From NCBI GenBank assembly GCA_964016885.1, contig OZ024747.1, positions 49,154,876 through 49,218,875 of the forward strand: a stretch of DNA of 64,000 bases, written 5' to 3'. How positions within the stretch are numbered: position 1 is the first letter of the stretch; every line of letters begins with the position of its first letter. The DNA is from Eledone cirrhosa (lineage: Eukaryota; Mollusca; Cephalopoda; Octopoda; Eledonidae). Positions 1 through 10,540 of this stretch are shown here, in pieces. The notes beneath the pieces are model-generated. The model did not search any database. It saw only the letters and a list, made by a program, of their open reading frames with translations, and had not been told where the DNA came from. The translations under genes and the position numbers were made by a program.

Positions 1-358
1 GCCTAATCAATAACCAATCGATCGACAGAATTCTACTCCGATGCAAGGCTTATGTATAACATAAGCCAAAACATGTTCTCTTCAGACAAAATCTACTGGA
101 GATGTAGAAATCATTTGCTATGCAGGCGGTCAGACGAGCTGTTCAGATCCGTAGCCAACAAGAATATGAGATAGAAAAAAAACAACCTCAACACAGAAGA
201 AAGACCCATGCAGAGGTCAAGAATATCTTTAAAAAAACCAAAAAAACCTAAGGGATAGAATTAATGATCTTCAAAAAAAACAAAAAAATTCTGGTGCAGT
301 CTGATGAAACCAATAACCTCTATGGTCTTGATGAAGAAGAATATATTAAGCTAATAAT

Positions 359-571
359 TGTTTCTTATATAGGCACAATGCCAGGGGGGGGGGGGAGAAA
401 GTCGATTAAATCGACCCCAGTGCGTGACTGGTACTTTATTTTATCGACCTCGTAAGGAGGTAAGGCAAAGTTAACCTCGGCGGGGTTTGAACCAGCTCAT
501 AAAGGGCCGTAACTCTATGCTGCAAAGCATGGCGTCCGGCCCTCTACCGATACTGCCAATCCACCGCCTTT
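359..571 (-). mobile_element. tRNA-derived cephalopod-type SINE, long variant
   Basis: Minus-strand SINE read from a tRNA-like head (GGCGGTGGATTGGCAGTATC at the right end, an A-box-like segment, then a B-box-like GGTTCAAACC segment) to the tail that reads GGCATTGTGCCTATA in this copy. It is flanked by an 18-bp target-site duplication (341-358 and 572-589). It keeps the internal GGGGTCGATTTAATCGAC block that shorter copies lack, plus a poly-C run. It interrupts the Penelope RT frame after EEYIKL. Confidence 0.9.
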
Positions 572-1538
572 ATATATTAAGCTAATAATAAGAGAACTTA
601 GAAAAAACTACCGTAAAACAAATTATGAAAACCTTGAATCTATAAATAAAAAAGCTTTTGAAATTGTCACCAAACTTGGGATCGAACACCGGACTGAACC
701 TTTCATACCTAAAACACCGAGAATAAATATGAAGGACCACAAAAATAACTTTGAATCGGAACTACCTGTTAGACTTATAGCACTATCTAAATTTGATCTA
801 GGAATTATAAGTAAGAGCGTTCTAAACAGAATCATACCAACATTAAAGCTGCGATCCCAACTCAAATTCTGGAGTGGAACAAATGAAGTTATTGATTGGT
901 TCACTGGACTACAAAATAAAAACTTGATTTAATTTATACAATTTGATATAATTGGTTACTACTCTTCTGTTTCACCAACTCTACTAAATAGAGCCTTAAT
1001 ATACACGATGAAATGTACGGATCTTTCTACCGAGTAGTTAATATTATTCTTACGGCTAGGAAAACGATAATTGATTTCAGCGAAGGATTATGGACCAGAG
1101 CCGATCAACCTGGAAACTTCGACAACACTATGGGTTCCACAGACTCAGCTCAGGTCACTGACCTTGTTGGAGTTTTTATCCTTAACCTAATTAACAGACA
1201 GTTACCTGAATTTGGCAGAGATTTGTATCGTATGATGCTCTTTTTACCTTAGTTAACCATAATAATAACGCCCTTAATAGGAAAAAGAAAATAATAGTTG
1301 ATTTTTTTTAAATAATTACGGTCTTAAAAATAATAATAGAGCAGTGAACTACTTAGACATAACGTTAAACCTTAATTCTGGCCTTTACTACCCATACAAT
1401 AAATTAAATGAAAATCTTAATTATGTAAGCTACCACTCTAACTCCCCTAAAAACATTAAGAAGGCCATAGTTAATAGTGTTCAGCAAAGAATCTCTAGAC
1501 TCTCAGCTAATAAGGACATTGTAAGGCTAGTTACTATA

Positions 1539-1727
1539 ATAATTGTTTCTACTTTTGGCACAAGGCCAGCAATTACCCAGTGCATTACTGGTACTTTATT
1601 TTATCGACCCCGTAAGGATGAAAGGCAAAGTTAACCTCGGCGGGATTTGAACTCAGAATGGCAAGGGCTCTAACTATGCATCAAAGCATGTTGTCCGACC
1701 ATCTACCGATACCGCCAATCCACCGCT
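1539..1727 (-). mobile_element. tRNA-derived cephalopod-type SINE, short variant
   Basis: Full-length minus-strand copy with tail AATTGTTTCTACTTTTGGCA, central ACTTTATTTTATCGACCCCG and head ending at the CCAATCCACCGC boundary. Inserted in the Penelope RT frame downstream of SANKDIV. No clean duplication was found by eye. Confidence 0.88.
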
Positions 1728-2344
1728 AAAGAGAGCAGGTTACGATGAAAAAATTGAGTACACAGATATTGATAAAAATAATTACACCCCACCGTATAGA
1801 AATAAATAAACAATAGATATTAACGCTAATATGCATACGCTTTATGGCAATTATAATAATGTAGATATCCGAAACCTAAACTATAGAGTCAAGACAAATC
1901 AGATTTCGAATAGACATAACTCCTATACAACTAATAAATCACATAAGAAGGTTCGATCTCGCTCTGTTCTGTAGTATAATCCATCAATATCAATTAGAAT
2001 TAAGAAGAACTTAGCTTGTCTTTTCTTTAACGCACTTGATAAATGCTTTCCTAGATCACATAAATACAGTAAAATCTTTAACCGACACACAATTAAACTC
2101 TCCTACTCGACTACTAAAAATATTGCCCAAAATATAGTTAAAATTAACAATAGAAATCTGGGAATCAAATATAGGGAGTTAACTCACAAATAAAAATCAT
2201 AGAATCACTAATAGAATTAACAATATCTCCAATAACAGTCATAATTCCATTAACATAGACGAGGGAAATCTACCAACTTATGTAAACAGAATGGGAAATT
2301 TAAATAGTAACGTAAATAATTGTAATCGTTAAAACCGTAATATT

Positions 2345-2520
2345 TGCCCCTCATAATAATAACTGTCGTGATCGTAACTTAGTTTATAAATGCATAGTTA
2401 AAACGAATGATAAGTCTTATAGTTATATTGGTGCTACTTCTTTTAAAAAAGGTGGTATAACCATCGCCACTCGTTTAAAATAAAAAATAAAAGATTTAGT
2501 ACGGCCCTCTCTGAATTGAT
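2345..2520 (+). pseudogene. GIY-YIG endonuclease domain remnant of the Penelope-like element
   Basis: A frame reading NCRDRNLVYKCIVKT then SYSYIGATSF resembles the start of a GIY-YIG nuclease (VYK... then YIG), the C-terminal domain of endonuclease-bearing Penelope-like elements. It follows the RT remnant in the same orientation and is broken by stops soon after. A second, better-preserved relative lies on the minus strand at 9230-9710 and supports the call. Confidence 0.55.
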
Positions 2521-2535
2521 TTGGTCGCTTAAAAA

Positions 2536-2672
2536 TAATAATTGTTTCTACATTTGGCACAAGGCCAGCAATTACCCAGTGCCAAATTTATCGGGGTCGA
2601 TAAAATAAAGTACCAGTAATACACTGGATAATTGCTGGTCTTGTGCCAAAAGTAGAAACAATTATTATCATA
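2536..2672. mobile_element. Two SINE tails fused head to head (inverted)
   Basis: A minus-strand SINE tail (2536-2584) runs directly into a plus-strand SINE 3' half (about 2590-2672: GGGGTCGATAAAATAAAGTA through GGTCTTGTGCCAAAAGTAG). The outer ~45 bases are inverted copies, so the segment can fold on itself. Both tRNA heads are missing. Confidence 0.75.
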
Positions 2673-2689
2673 ATTAAACTCCGGTTAAA

Positions 2690-3120
2690 CATAGACGTCA
2701 GGTCACTGTTGTGTGCTACTGGTAGCATGTAATCCAGTACAACTTGTCACATGATCGGATCGTCGGCGACTAAACCGGCAACCCCACCAAGTTTACTTGG
2801 TGAGGAGGGTGATTTTGGACTCCCAGCAGGACAAAAAACAAAACCTGACAAAGTTCGGAAGGACTCATAAGAGTCAACGGCCATCTAAAATTTAAAAAAT
2901 CCTACCAAATCAATGGGTGGCAGTAGTTCCAGCTGCACGCATCGAAAGACTGGTGTAGTGGTTCTGAGAACAATGCGGCTTTGCAGATGATCAATGCAAA
3001 TTGACAATGGAAAGCGCTCCCGCTCGAGTTAGAAGAGAACTATTGACCTTCAGGAGAAGCAGCAACCCCTGATTATATTCAGCAACCTAAACAAATAAAT
3101 AAAATAAACATATACCGTTG
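2690..3120. other. Unclassified non-coding stretch after Penelope remnant
   Basis: No credible ORF or known repeat. Mixed composition with a small inverted motif (CCAAGTTTACTTGG, 2798-2811). It could be 3' untranslated sequence of the preceding Penelope-like element, but nothing proves it. Confidence 0.3.
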
Positions 3121-3190
3121 AGTGCTTGAAATCTGTTATTTACAAGCCAGCTGATTTTAAATCAACTAACTCTTTTTCATTGAATAAATA

Positions 3191-3334
<144 letters not shown>

Positions 3335-3429
3335 TGTACTTTAACTGTTGGTCAATGAATGATAAAAATTGATTGCCAGATAAATTAACTATGGAGATAT
3401 AAAAGATACAGAAGCGAAATCCAATCCAA

Positions 3430-4036
3430 ACCAAACAGTGAGTGTGTGTTTTATTATTATTTCTAGCAATATTATAACAATATGACCCTGCCTTAATATA
3501 TCAATATTTGTTTCAACATACGATTTCATATCAAAAACCTCGCAAAACAAATTCATTGCCGTCATATATATAACTATATATATACATGGAGAATAGGATG
3601 GCTGTGTAGTTGCTAGTTAAGTTAGGTTTAAAAATGGAATGAGAATAAGAAGAAAGCAAGAACGGGGGAGGGAGTTTTCCTCATCAGTTGTCTACTGGGG
3701 GTTTCGGATATTTCAACGCTTTAAAGACAATATATCTACCCCCAGAGCGTTCAATAACTGGGTAAGTTATTGGGAAAACAGAGGAGGGTGAGAAGGAAAA
3801 TAGAAGGGAAAGGGGGAAAAGGGGAAGAAAAGAGAAAACAACAAACCGAAGAATGTACAAGCAACTGAAGGCAAGAGAATCCAAGACCACAGCAGTTAGC
3901 AGTCCTTTTCTCACATACACTCGCTTGGATCAGTCGTGTCTTTTCGTTCGATCACACGCTCTTGAACTTAACTGCCGTTAGCGAGCTTATAATATTAAGT
4001 CTACGCTTAGGTATGTCAATATCTTAACACCAAATA
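3430..4036. other. Gene-free stretch
   Basis: AT-rich sequence with a purine-rich patch (3770-3840). Its right end (GTATGTCAATA at 4012-4022) resembles the left part of the hammerhead-A repeat family, so the repeat probably starts near 4010. Confidence 0.35.
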
Positions 4037-4055
4037 TTATATTTTATCTGATGAA

Positions 4056-4241
4056 GGGCGGTGGATTGGCAGTATCGGTAGAGGGTCGGACACCATGCTT
4101 TCCAGCATAGTTACGTCCCTTTACGATCTGAGTTCAAATCCCGCCGAGGTTGACTTTGCCTTTCATCCTTACGGGGTCGATAAAATAAAGTACCAGTAAT
4201 GCACTGGGTAATTGCTGGCCTTGTGCCTAAAGTAGAAACAA
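4056..4241 (+). mobile_element. SINE, first of two serial insertions
   Basis: Full-length plus-strand SINE from GGCGGTGGATTGGCAGTATC to AAAGTAGAAACAA. B-box-like GAGTTCAAATCCCGCC near 4129. It is bounded by copies of the same 19-bp target (4037-4055 and 4242-4260), whose last bases include CTGATGA, the ribozyme core of the host repeat. Confidence 0.93.
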
Positions 4242-4260
4242 TTATATTTTATCTGATGAA

Positions 4261-4436
4261 ATGGCGGTGGATTGGCAGTATCGGTAGAGGGCGGACGCAT
4301 AGAGTTACGGCCCTTGCCATTCTGAGTTCAAATCCCGCCGAGGTTAACTTTGCCTTTCATCCTTACGGGGTCGATAAAATAAAGTACCAGTAATGCACTG
4401 GGTAATGGCTGGCCTTGTGCCAAAAAGTAGAAACAA
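4261..4436 (+). mobile_element. SINE, second of two serial insertions
   Basis: A second plus-strand SINE with a small deletion around the anticodon-like region. It lies between the second and third copies of the same 19-bp target (4242-4260 and 4437-4455). Two independent insertions at one site, or a tandem gain by unequal exchange, would give this pattern. Confidence 0.92.
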
Positions 4437-4512
4437 TTATATTTTATCTGATGAAAGCACACTATAATTTTGAGTCCTTGAAATACATATAATAAAATAA
4501 ATATGGTATTAT
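4437..4512 (+). ncRNA. Hammerhead-ribozyme motif, family A (interrupted copy)
   Basis: CTGATGA at 4448-4454, helix II formed by AAGCACACTA and the segment ending CCTT (weakened by mismatches), GAA at 4480-4482, helix III ATA-CA-TAT (4483-4490), unpaired A at 4491. The downstream ATAAAAT can pair with ATTTTAT just before the core (helix I). The 5' part of the repeat is displaced upstream by the two SINEs. Self-cleavage is inferred from fold only. Confidence 0.55.
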
Positions 4513-4643
4513 AAAGATATTTTCCATTTATTAATATTATAAATAATACTCCAGATAAATCCTGTAGAGAGCTTCAAATCTGCTATAAAATTACCTTTGT
4601 TGAATGATAATCAACAAACCATATAACTCATTGTTTATATGTA

Positions 4644-4657
4644 TATATGTATATATA

Positions 4658-4733
<76 letters not shown>
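4644..4733. repeat. (TA)n microsatellite
   Basis: Near-pure TA run of about 80 bp at the junction between two convergent hammerhead repeats: family A at 4.44 kb (plus) and the canonical hammerhead at 4.9 kb (minus). Confidence 0.97.
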
Positions 4734-4736
<3 letters not shown>

Positions 4737-4867
4737 ATTAAAATACTGGAGCGTGTTGGAGTTAAACACCCTCTTCGTATTATAGAAATGACAGTAAAAG
4801 GTATAGCTCAATGTAATTAAACAGAGCCGAAGAATTATGAAAATAAAACAAAGAAGCCTTCAATACA

Positions 4868-4940
4868 TCAAAAGTCTTTATTAGCCAACAATGTTTCGTC
4901 CTATTAAGGACTCATCAGGGCAATCAAAACTACAAGAAGC
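4868..4940 (-). ncRNA. Canonical hammerhead ribozyme motif (type I)
   Basis: Read on the minus strand: CTGATGA (4918-4912), helix II GTCC-TTAATA-GGAC, then GAAAC. This is the textbook conserved hammerhead core. A short helix III (AC-ATT-GT) and an unpaired T give a GUU cleavage triplet. The following GGC pairs with GCC just before the core, and TAAA further on can extend helix I with internal mismatches. Hammerheads of this kind are known in Penelope-like elements and retrozymes. A (TA)n run follows about 140 nt downstream on the same strand. Confidence 0.8.
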
Positions 4941-4984
4941 ACTATCGGCCAATACAAGCCGAAAACTCCGAAGAATATGGAGTG

Positions 4985-5330
4985 TACATACACTAACACT
5001 GCACCAACATCTATAGCACCTCTTTGTAGACGATATTGCGTGTCATCCCTTGAGGAGTGTAAGCAAAAAGTCCATTCCTGCTCCCTACGCGGGAACAGGC
5101 AACATAAAGTTGGCCATGGGAGAAGCATGGCTCCCCCAAATGGATGCCCGCCACCGTCAATGTTTGCCCTTGTGACTTGTTAATGGACATGGCAAAACAC
5201 GGTCTCACCGGGAATTGGGATCGCCGGAAATCGAACGGGATATCTGACGCCGAGGGGAAAAGGTTCATCCTTGGCAGTGTATTCGGCAGAATTTCCAGAA
5301 GTACAACACTATGGGTGTTGTCATATTAAT
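4985..5330 (-). pseudogene. Helitron PIF1-like helicase, C-terminal fragment
   Basis: Minus-strand frame with FRRSQFPVRPCFAMSINKSQ (helicase motif V region), then GQLYVACSRVGS (motif VI) near the end. Both are typical of the PIF1-type helicase at the C-terminus of Helitron RepHel proteins, which unwind DNA during rolling-circle transposition. Only about 85 residues remain; no Walker motifs are present. It is a better-conserved fragment than the Helitron copy at 61.6-64 kb. Confidence 0.75.
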
Positions 5331-5484
5331 ATTTAACCAATGAAAGTCGTAAAAAATAAATAATTTAAACATTCCGATTCATATATCTTTACCATTAATC
5401 TGTTGTTACTTGCAATAAGCCGATTTAAAATACCCCAGAAAAGCCGTATGTCAATACGGAACTCCAATGACTCCCCCAGCAGTT

Positions 5485-5805
5485 AAATTATAGAGAGGGG
5501 GAATAATCTATTATAGAGAGAGGGAAGAGCGATGGAGAGAGTAAAGCTAAGAAACTATAGCGAGGTGTGTAAAACAGTGTTGTCATATAGAAAGTGAAGA
5601 GCGACAGAGAGAGTAAAGCAGTTAAATTATCGAGAGGGGGAATAATCTATTATAGAGAGAGGGAAGAGCGACGGAGAGAGTAAAGCTAAGAAACTATAGG
5701 GAGGTGTGTTAAACCTCAAAGCATGAAGAGAGTAAAGCAGTTAAATTATAGAGAGGGGGAATGATCTATTATAGAGAGAGGGAAGAGCGACGGAGAGAGC
5801 GTTAT
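5485..5805. repeat. GA-rich tandem repeat, about three units
   Basis: A unit containing GTTAAATTATAGAGAGGGGG, AATAATCTATTATAGAGAGA and GGGAAGAGCGACGGAGAGAG recurs at about 5485, 5627 and 5740, with a shorter linker (CTAAGAAACTATAG, GAGGTGTGT) between. Units diverge by single bases and by length. Confidence 0.8.
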
Positions 5806-6199
5806 GACTATGTTTGTTGTTATATAAAATGATGTGTTGCATAGTTTTCAAAGTTTATGTCACGTTCCTGAACGAAGTTTTGTCGCTGTTGGGTAGTAGA
5901 GAGAGTGAATAAGCGTGTAAGAGAGAGGGTTACAGCATGTATTTAGTTTTATCGATTTTTTTCATAGAAGCAGGAACTTTTTGGCAAAGTTTATTACGCG
6001 TTGACCATCGTTGGTAAATTTGGAGCACATTGAGAAAAAAATCATCAAAATTGGTAGAGAAATGTGGAAATGCATAAAAATCATACACACACACAGACAG
6101 ACATCTTCCATTTTATATATAGAGAGAGATATATATAAACACACATATATATACACATATATATACACATATATATATATATACACACAACTTCGAGCA

Positions 6200-6460
6200 A
6201 GGAAAACATGCCCCAATGGATATGTGGACGAAAAACAAAATATCAATAAAGTGATAGAAAAGGTGAACATAAAAGGTATTAGATGCAGTGTAGAAGAGAG
6301 AAGACTGTATTGGTATGGACATGTGATACATATGGAAGATGGAAGATGCATAAAATATTGCAGGCACTGAAATTCAATGGAGCATCTAGGAAAAGTTGGG
6401 GTGATGTTATGAAGGCTGACCTCACGCTGATACACGAGGTAACTGGTGATGTGCCGTATA
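6200..6460 (+). pseudogene. LINE reverse transcriptase C-terminal fragment
   Basis: Frame with NIKGIRCSVEERRLYWYGHV then MEDGRCIKYC, matching the extreme C-terminal region of the LINE type also seen at 29.8-30.9 kb and 38.2-39.0 kb (RRLRWYGHVMRM). The remaining sequence to 6460 resembles the tail of that ORF with frameshifts. Nothing of the catalytic domain is left. Confidence 0.65.
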
Positions 6461-6488
6461 ACATTAGACTTGCCTTCTATGTGGTCGA

Positions 6489-6720
6489 GCCCATAGCAGT
6501 GGACACTGCTGTCCTTACTTACCACCATAGACAAAGAATTGCCTACCCGCAGGTGTAAGCCTCGCAAGCTGGAATGGCTCTTCCAGCGCATCTCTCTCAC
6601 CATCCTCCAGAGAAACGCCTCTATTCTGTCTACAAGGGCCGCCAGGCGGCCAGTGCGGGGGCCCCCATTTGCTTATAATAGTGGGAGATGGGGAGAGCGA
6701 GAGAGACGGAGGCTGTGACA
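6489..6720 (-). repeat. Unclassified repeat with conserved reading frame, copy 1
   Basis: The minus strand reads GVSLEDGERDALEEPFQLAR then LTPAGRQFFVYGGK. A related segment on the plus strand at 42600-42725 reads EGVSSEDGKGDALEKPPQLA then GLTPTAGQLSAYGG. Similarity at both DNA and protein level in one frame suggests a dispersed element. Family unknown. Confidence 0.55.
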
Positions 6721-6724
6721 TTGG

Positions 6725-7170
6725 AAGTTTGATTCATTGGAAGTTTGGACCTGATGCATATGTATATATTTATTTAGCACACCACATTAAAGCTGTCAAA
6801 AACAGTAAAAGCAAGCACAAAGAACACTGAACACAATGGTTGTGAATATGCTTTATGTTTCTGTAAAACAGTTATTTAAAACCTATTTCTGAACCATGCT
6901 GATTCCACACACAGATGAAATAAGAGGGCTGCAGTGGAATATTAGGCTCCCGCCAGCACGCTTCCCACACTCTCTCTCTCTATATATATATCTATATATC
7001 TATCTCTCTCTCTCTCTCTCTATCTCTCTCCTTTTACACAGTAAATTATATTAGCCTCCCTATTGAGCACATCTAGAGCCTTACAAGCTACTGATGTAGC
7101 TGTAGTTATGGCCCACTGTATACATCGAAAGCAGGTTAGTTCGTAATCGATTGTAACTCTGTTATTAACC
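6725..7170. other. Gene-free stretch with (CT)n/(TA) patch
   Basis: No ORF or known repeat apart from a simple TC/TA patch at 6970-7031. Confidence 0.4.
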
Positions 7171-7309
7171 TACAGTTGCTGGCTGAAGAAGCGAGCTTTG
7201 TGTTTCATTTGTCGTTTACGGTACCCATTGTCTTCGTTTTGACTCATACATACAAACACAAATACATATGCATATATATACATCCAACAGTAGAAAACCA
7301 GCCAGAAAC

Positions 7310-7426
7310 AGTTCCATATGAGCGAGACACGGTCACCCGAACAAAACTTGTCTTAAATGCGACAAACCCGTCTAAGCCATACTAGCATCGAAAATAAACG
7401 TTAAACGACGATGATGATGATGATGA

Positions 7427-7432
<6 letters not shown>
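7310..7432 (+). mobile_element. 3' end of a tRNA-SINE/LINE tail family with (GAT)n
   Basis: Contains ATGAGCGAGACACGGTCACC and CTAGCATCG... followed by TTAAACGACGATGATGATG. The same tail in the other orientation starts the elements at 24674 and 47430, and a plus copy ends at 59310. 5'-truncated. Confidence 0.6.
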
Positions 7433-7460
<28 letters not shown>

Positions 7461-7464
<4 letters not shown>

Positions 7465-7637
7465 GTTTCTACTTTAGGCACAAGGCCAGCAATTATCCAG
7501 TGCATTACTGGTACTTTATTTTATCGACCCCGTAAGGATGAAAGGCAAAGTCAACCTCGGCGGGATTTGAACTCAGATCGTAAAGGGACGTAACTATGCT
7601 GGAAAGCATGGCGTCCGACCCTCTACCGATACTGCCA
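7461..7637 (-). mobile_element. SINE inside a (TA)n tract
   Basis: Nearly full-length minus-strand copy lacking the last few head bases. Flanked on both sides by TA-rich sequence. Confidence 0.9.
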
Positions 7638-7699
7638 AATATATAATATATTCAAAATATTAATAAATGGATACATTCACATAATTAAAATATGTTTTA

Positions 7700-7820
7700 T
7701 TATATATATTATATATTTTATTATATATTATTATATATTATATATTTTATTATATATATTTCGGAGGTACTGTGTTGTTTTTTCAGTACGTCCCCATCAG
7801 ATAAAATACATAAATTGATG
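7700..7820 (-). ncRNA. Hammerhead-ribozyme motif, family B, core-mutated
   Basis: On the minus strand: TTTTAT, then CTGATGG (7800-7794, the last core A changed to G), helix II GGACGTACTG / CAGTACCTCC, GAA, helix III ATA-TA-TAT, unpaired A, then ATAAAAT able to pair with ATTTTAT. Same plan as 43.6 kb and 49.4 kb. The A-to-G change at an essential core position predicts loss of activity. Confidence 0.5.
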
Positions 7821-7859
7821 TATGACATACCTCAACTGTGCTGATGGTTCAATTCCAGT

Positions 7860-9229
7860 CTTGGCAGTGATTTATTACAACAAAACTCAATGTTTATGTA
7901 CCACAAGTAAAAGTGTGACAAACTAAATATGATAGAGAGGGATAATTAGCGAGATATAAATATTAGGAGTGGGTGAGTAGGAGAACGTATAGAATAAGTA
8001 AATAAATAAATAAATAAATAAATAACTAAATAAAAAAATAAAAAAACACATAAGTATATAAATGTTAAATATTTAAATATGTAAATATCTGTGTTATAGA
8101 AAAGGACAAAAGAGAGACAGAGTGCTAAATAGAAGATAAAAGGGGAAAAGATACAAAGATGAAGATAAAAAGAAGGGAGAGGGAGATAGAGATGATAGAA
8201 TATGTAACTGCATAAGGAAAAGAGATAAAAAAGAAAGAAAGAGAGAAAGAAGAGAGGGACATGATGCGTGACCATTTTTTTTTTCAAATATTAATCAGGT
8301 AGAAGCGATCAATTAAATGCCATGAAATTTTAATCTATTGTATTTGGTAAATTATACTATTATATTACATCAAAATTGAACAATATAAAATATTTTCAAT
8401 GATAATCAGGAGCATAATTAAATTAATAAATATATTCAATATTTAGTTACAAAATTCAAAGTCTGAAATATTATTAAGTACCAATGATGTTTATAAATAT
8501 AGTAAATAAGTATGAGAGTATTTATCATAACTTAATTGTATATCAGCATCTGTATATGCATTTTATATAATATAATGTTTAAAATTATAAATATTATAAA
8601 CAATATTATTTAAAACAATAGTTGTCAATTACATATAGGGTTAATTATTAGTTATATTTACTCTTAAAAGTATTATTATTTCTATTCATCCAAATCTTAT
8701 TGTATTCAATACTATAGGTCAAGTTAAATACAGATTATTACAGCTTATTAATCAATTATGATAAAACACGATAAATGTAAACAAAAGCTCCGTACAATAT
8801 ATCTAAACGTTTGAATTAACTAAAAGGTTTGAAATCCTGAATGTAAACAAAAGCTCCGTACAACATATCTCAACGTTTAAATTAACTAAAAGGTTTGAAA
8901 GCCTGAAGGTATTTCAGATCTCAAATTTAGAAAATTTAAGACATAACATGAGGATTCAAAAACCAAACTAAAGGTATTTAGTCAATCAAGAGATTAACTT
9001 ACTATATAAAAGAAGCGATATGTATTTCCTAAGGTGAGGTAAAACATTTTACATAATACTAATAAAAACAATAATTATTAATAAAAGTCAATATCTTTTC
9101 TCACTCAGTCAATGTTTTTTCCTAAATTTATATGATGCTTGAAATGTTTTTATAGATTTATGGGGGCAATTTGAAAATAACTCACTTTTTTTATTAATTA
9201 AATTACCATAATTAACAATTATTAATAGA
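7860..9229. other. AT-rich gene-free stretch
   Basis: No supported gene. A purine-rich block lies at 8100-8260. Two imperfect direct copies of a ~67-bp segment beginning TGTAAACAAAAGCTCCGTAC start at 8777 and 8842. Could hold the 3' untranslated part of the Penelope-like copy that ends near 9230. Confidence 0.35.
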
Positions 9230-9710
9230 GTCTCAAAATTGCAAAGATTTACAGTTAGGTGAAATGGAATGGTTCCGATAGGATTCTGAGTTTCTAAGTT
9301 TAATCCAAGAAATTGAGTATTTCATATTTTTCTCTTTTAAAGACCATATTAATTATGATAATGAGGTAGAAAATTGTTTATCTGGATTAGAAAAAGAATG
9401 TTTATGATTGGAAAATCTAAGTTTAAAGTTTGATGAAGTTGCACGTATGTAGTTATAAGTAATATTATTATTTGTTTTAATGGTACATTTATATACTAAA
9501 TTCTTATCAAGGCAGTTATTTTGTAAAGGGCATTCGGATTTCCTTCTACAGTTACAGTTCAATTTCATGTTATTTCTATAATCTAAACTGTTCATATTAT
9601 CATTGTTAATATTTGTAGGTGTTCTACAATATGTGTTTAAATTATTGTTATTGTTATTCTCAATAACTATTGTATTATTATTATTACTATTGTTATTGTC
9701 GTTAATTATA
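9230..9710 (-). pseudogene. Penelope-like element C-terminus with GIY-YIG domain
   Basis: On the minus strand: an Asn-rich linker, then CNCRRKSECPLQNNC, LDKNLVYKCTIKTNN and YNYIRATSSNFKLRFSNHKH, then after one stop LIWSLKEKNMKYSISWIKL. This matches the zinc-binding linker plus GIY-YIG endonuclease of Penelope-like elements; YIG has become YIR, so the nuclease is probably dead. A SINE (9714-9868) abuts the upstream side, and the RT part is absent. It resembles the plus-strand remnant at 2345-2520. Confidence 0.72.
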
Positions 9711-9713
9711 TAA

Positions 9714-9868
9714 TAATTGTTTCTACTTTTGGCACAAGGCCAGCAATTATTCCAGTGTATTACTGGTACTTTATTTTATCGACCCTGTAAGGGTGAAAGG
9801 CAAAGTTAACCTCGTCGGCGGGATTTGAACTCAGATCATAAAGGGAGGTAACTCTATGCTTCAAAGCA
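9714..9868 (-). mobile_element. SINE, head-truncated
   Basis: Minus-strand copy with tail and body intact; it stops at TTCAAAGCATAATAATAA, so the A-box end of the head is lost. A Tx1-like LINE tail follows immediately. Confidence 0.85.
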
Positions 9869-10540
9869 TAATAATAATAATGCTTTCTTTATTAACCACA
9901 AGGGTTTACACAAAGTAGACATTAAGGATAGTACAGGACAATACAGGACGGTACAAATGGGCATTTCTGCGTGTAAAAAAAAAAAAAACAGAGGATGTAA
10001 CAAAAAAGAAACAATGAAAAATTCTCCAATAGGGGGGAGACTTCCGAGGGACATTCATGGAGAAAGCCCATTAAAAAAGCCACGGTGACCCTGACCACCA
10101 GGACAAGTGCCTTCTCCCAGTTTTCCACCTTCAATTTACAGGCACATACTCAGAGTAGACCCATTCACTCGGGCTATTCTTGCCTCTCTCACCCATCTTT
10201 CAAGAAAAAGCTGGGAAAAGAGCACTTCCCTCTCTACCCTGATTTTCCTTTTCAAATGAAATTTGAAAAAGTTAATCAGGGCATCACCGAAGAGGTAAGT
10301 GCTCGCCTTCAGCCTTTTCAAACGCGTCCACCATACTCTCTCTTTCGCCATGGCCACCAGACAGATAAAAACTGCCTGCTCTTCCCGGCTAAAGGAAGAG
10401 GGCGGGGGAATCCTTACGATGGACTCAGCTGATAGCAGGATCCGTCCTACACGCGACAGCAGGTGTTCGACATAAACCCACAAGTCAGCAATGCTCGGAC
10501 ACTGGACAAGTGCGTGCAGGACGGTTTCGTCGCCCTGCGT
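9869..10540 (-). pseudogene. Tx1-like (L1 clade) LINE, 3' end fragment
   Basis: The minus strand encodes QGDETVLHALVQCPSIADLW, RVGRILLSAESIVRI and WWTRLKRLKASTYLFGDALI, the C-terminal region found in the fuller copy at 10.9-12.7 kb. A 3' untranslated part follows, ending in an (ATT)n tail at 9868-9880. A SINE is joined at 10541 exactly where the frame breaks off. Confidence 0.75.

Larger units (their letters stand above)
200..2520 (+). pseudogene. Penelope-like element reverse transcriptase, decayed
   Basis: Scattered reading frames together resemble the Penelope-like RT family, which copies element RNA into DNA. Visible blocks in order: DETNNLYGLDEEEYIKL (about 312-352), INMKDHKNNF and PVRLIALSKFDLGIISK (about 726-815), a YSSVSPTLLNRALIYTM block near 960-1012, MGSTDSAQVTDLVGVFILN (about 1130-1190), and LDITLNLNSGLYYPYNK (about 1355-1405). 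The family's YRDD catalytic motif near 1225 now reads LYRMM through a small frameshift, so the enzyme is dead. Two SINEs (359-571 and 1539-1727) split the frame. After the second one the similarity continues (NPSISIRIKKN, SYSTTKNIAQNI). Clade placement rests on recall of the family; the exact lineage is not determined. Confidence 0.68.

Noticed and set aside
4056..4130. tRNA gene candidates (A and B boxes)
   Set aside because: They are the tRNA-derived heads of SINEs; no cloverleaf with a proper acceptor stem, and the same head recurs in all SINE copies.
5962..6603. 213-codon minus-strand frame
   Set aside because: It spans a LINE fragment (other strand), TA repeats and an unclassified repeat; no coherent protein.
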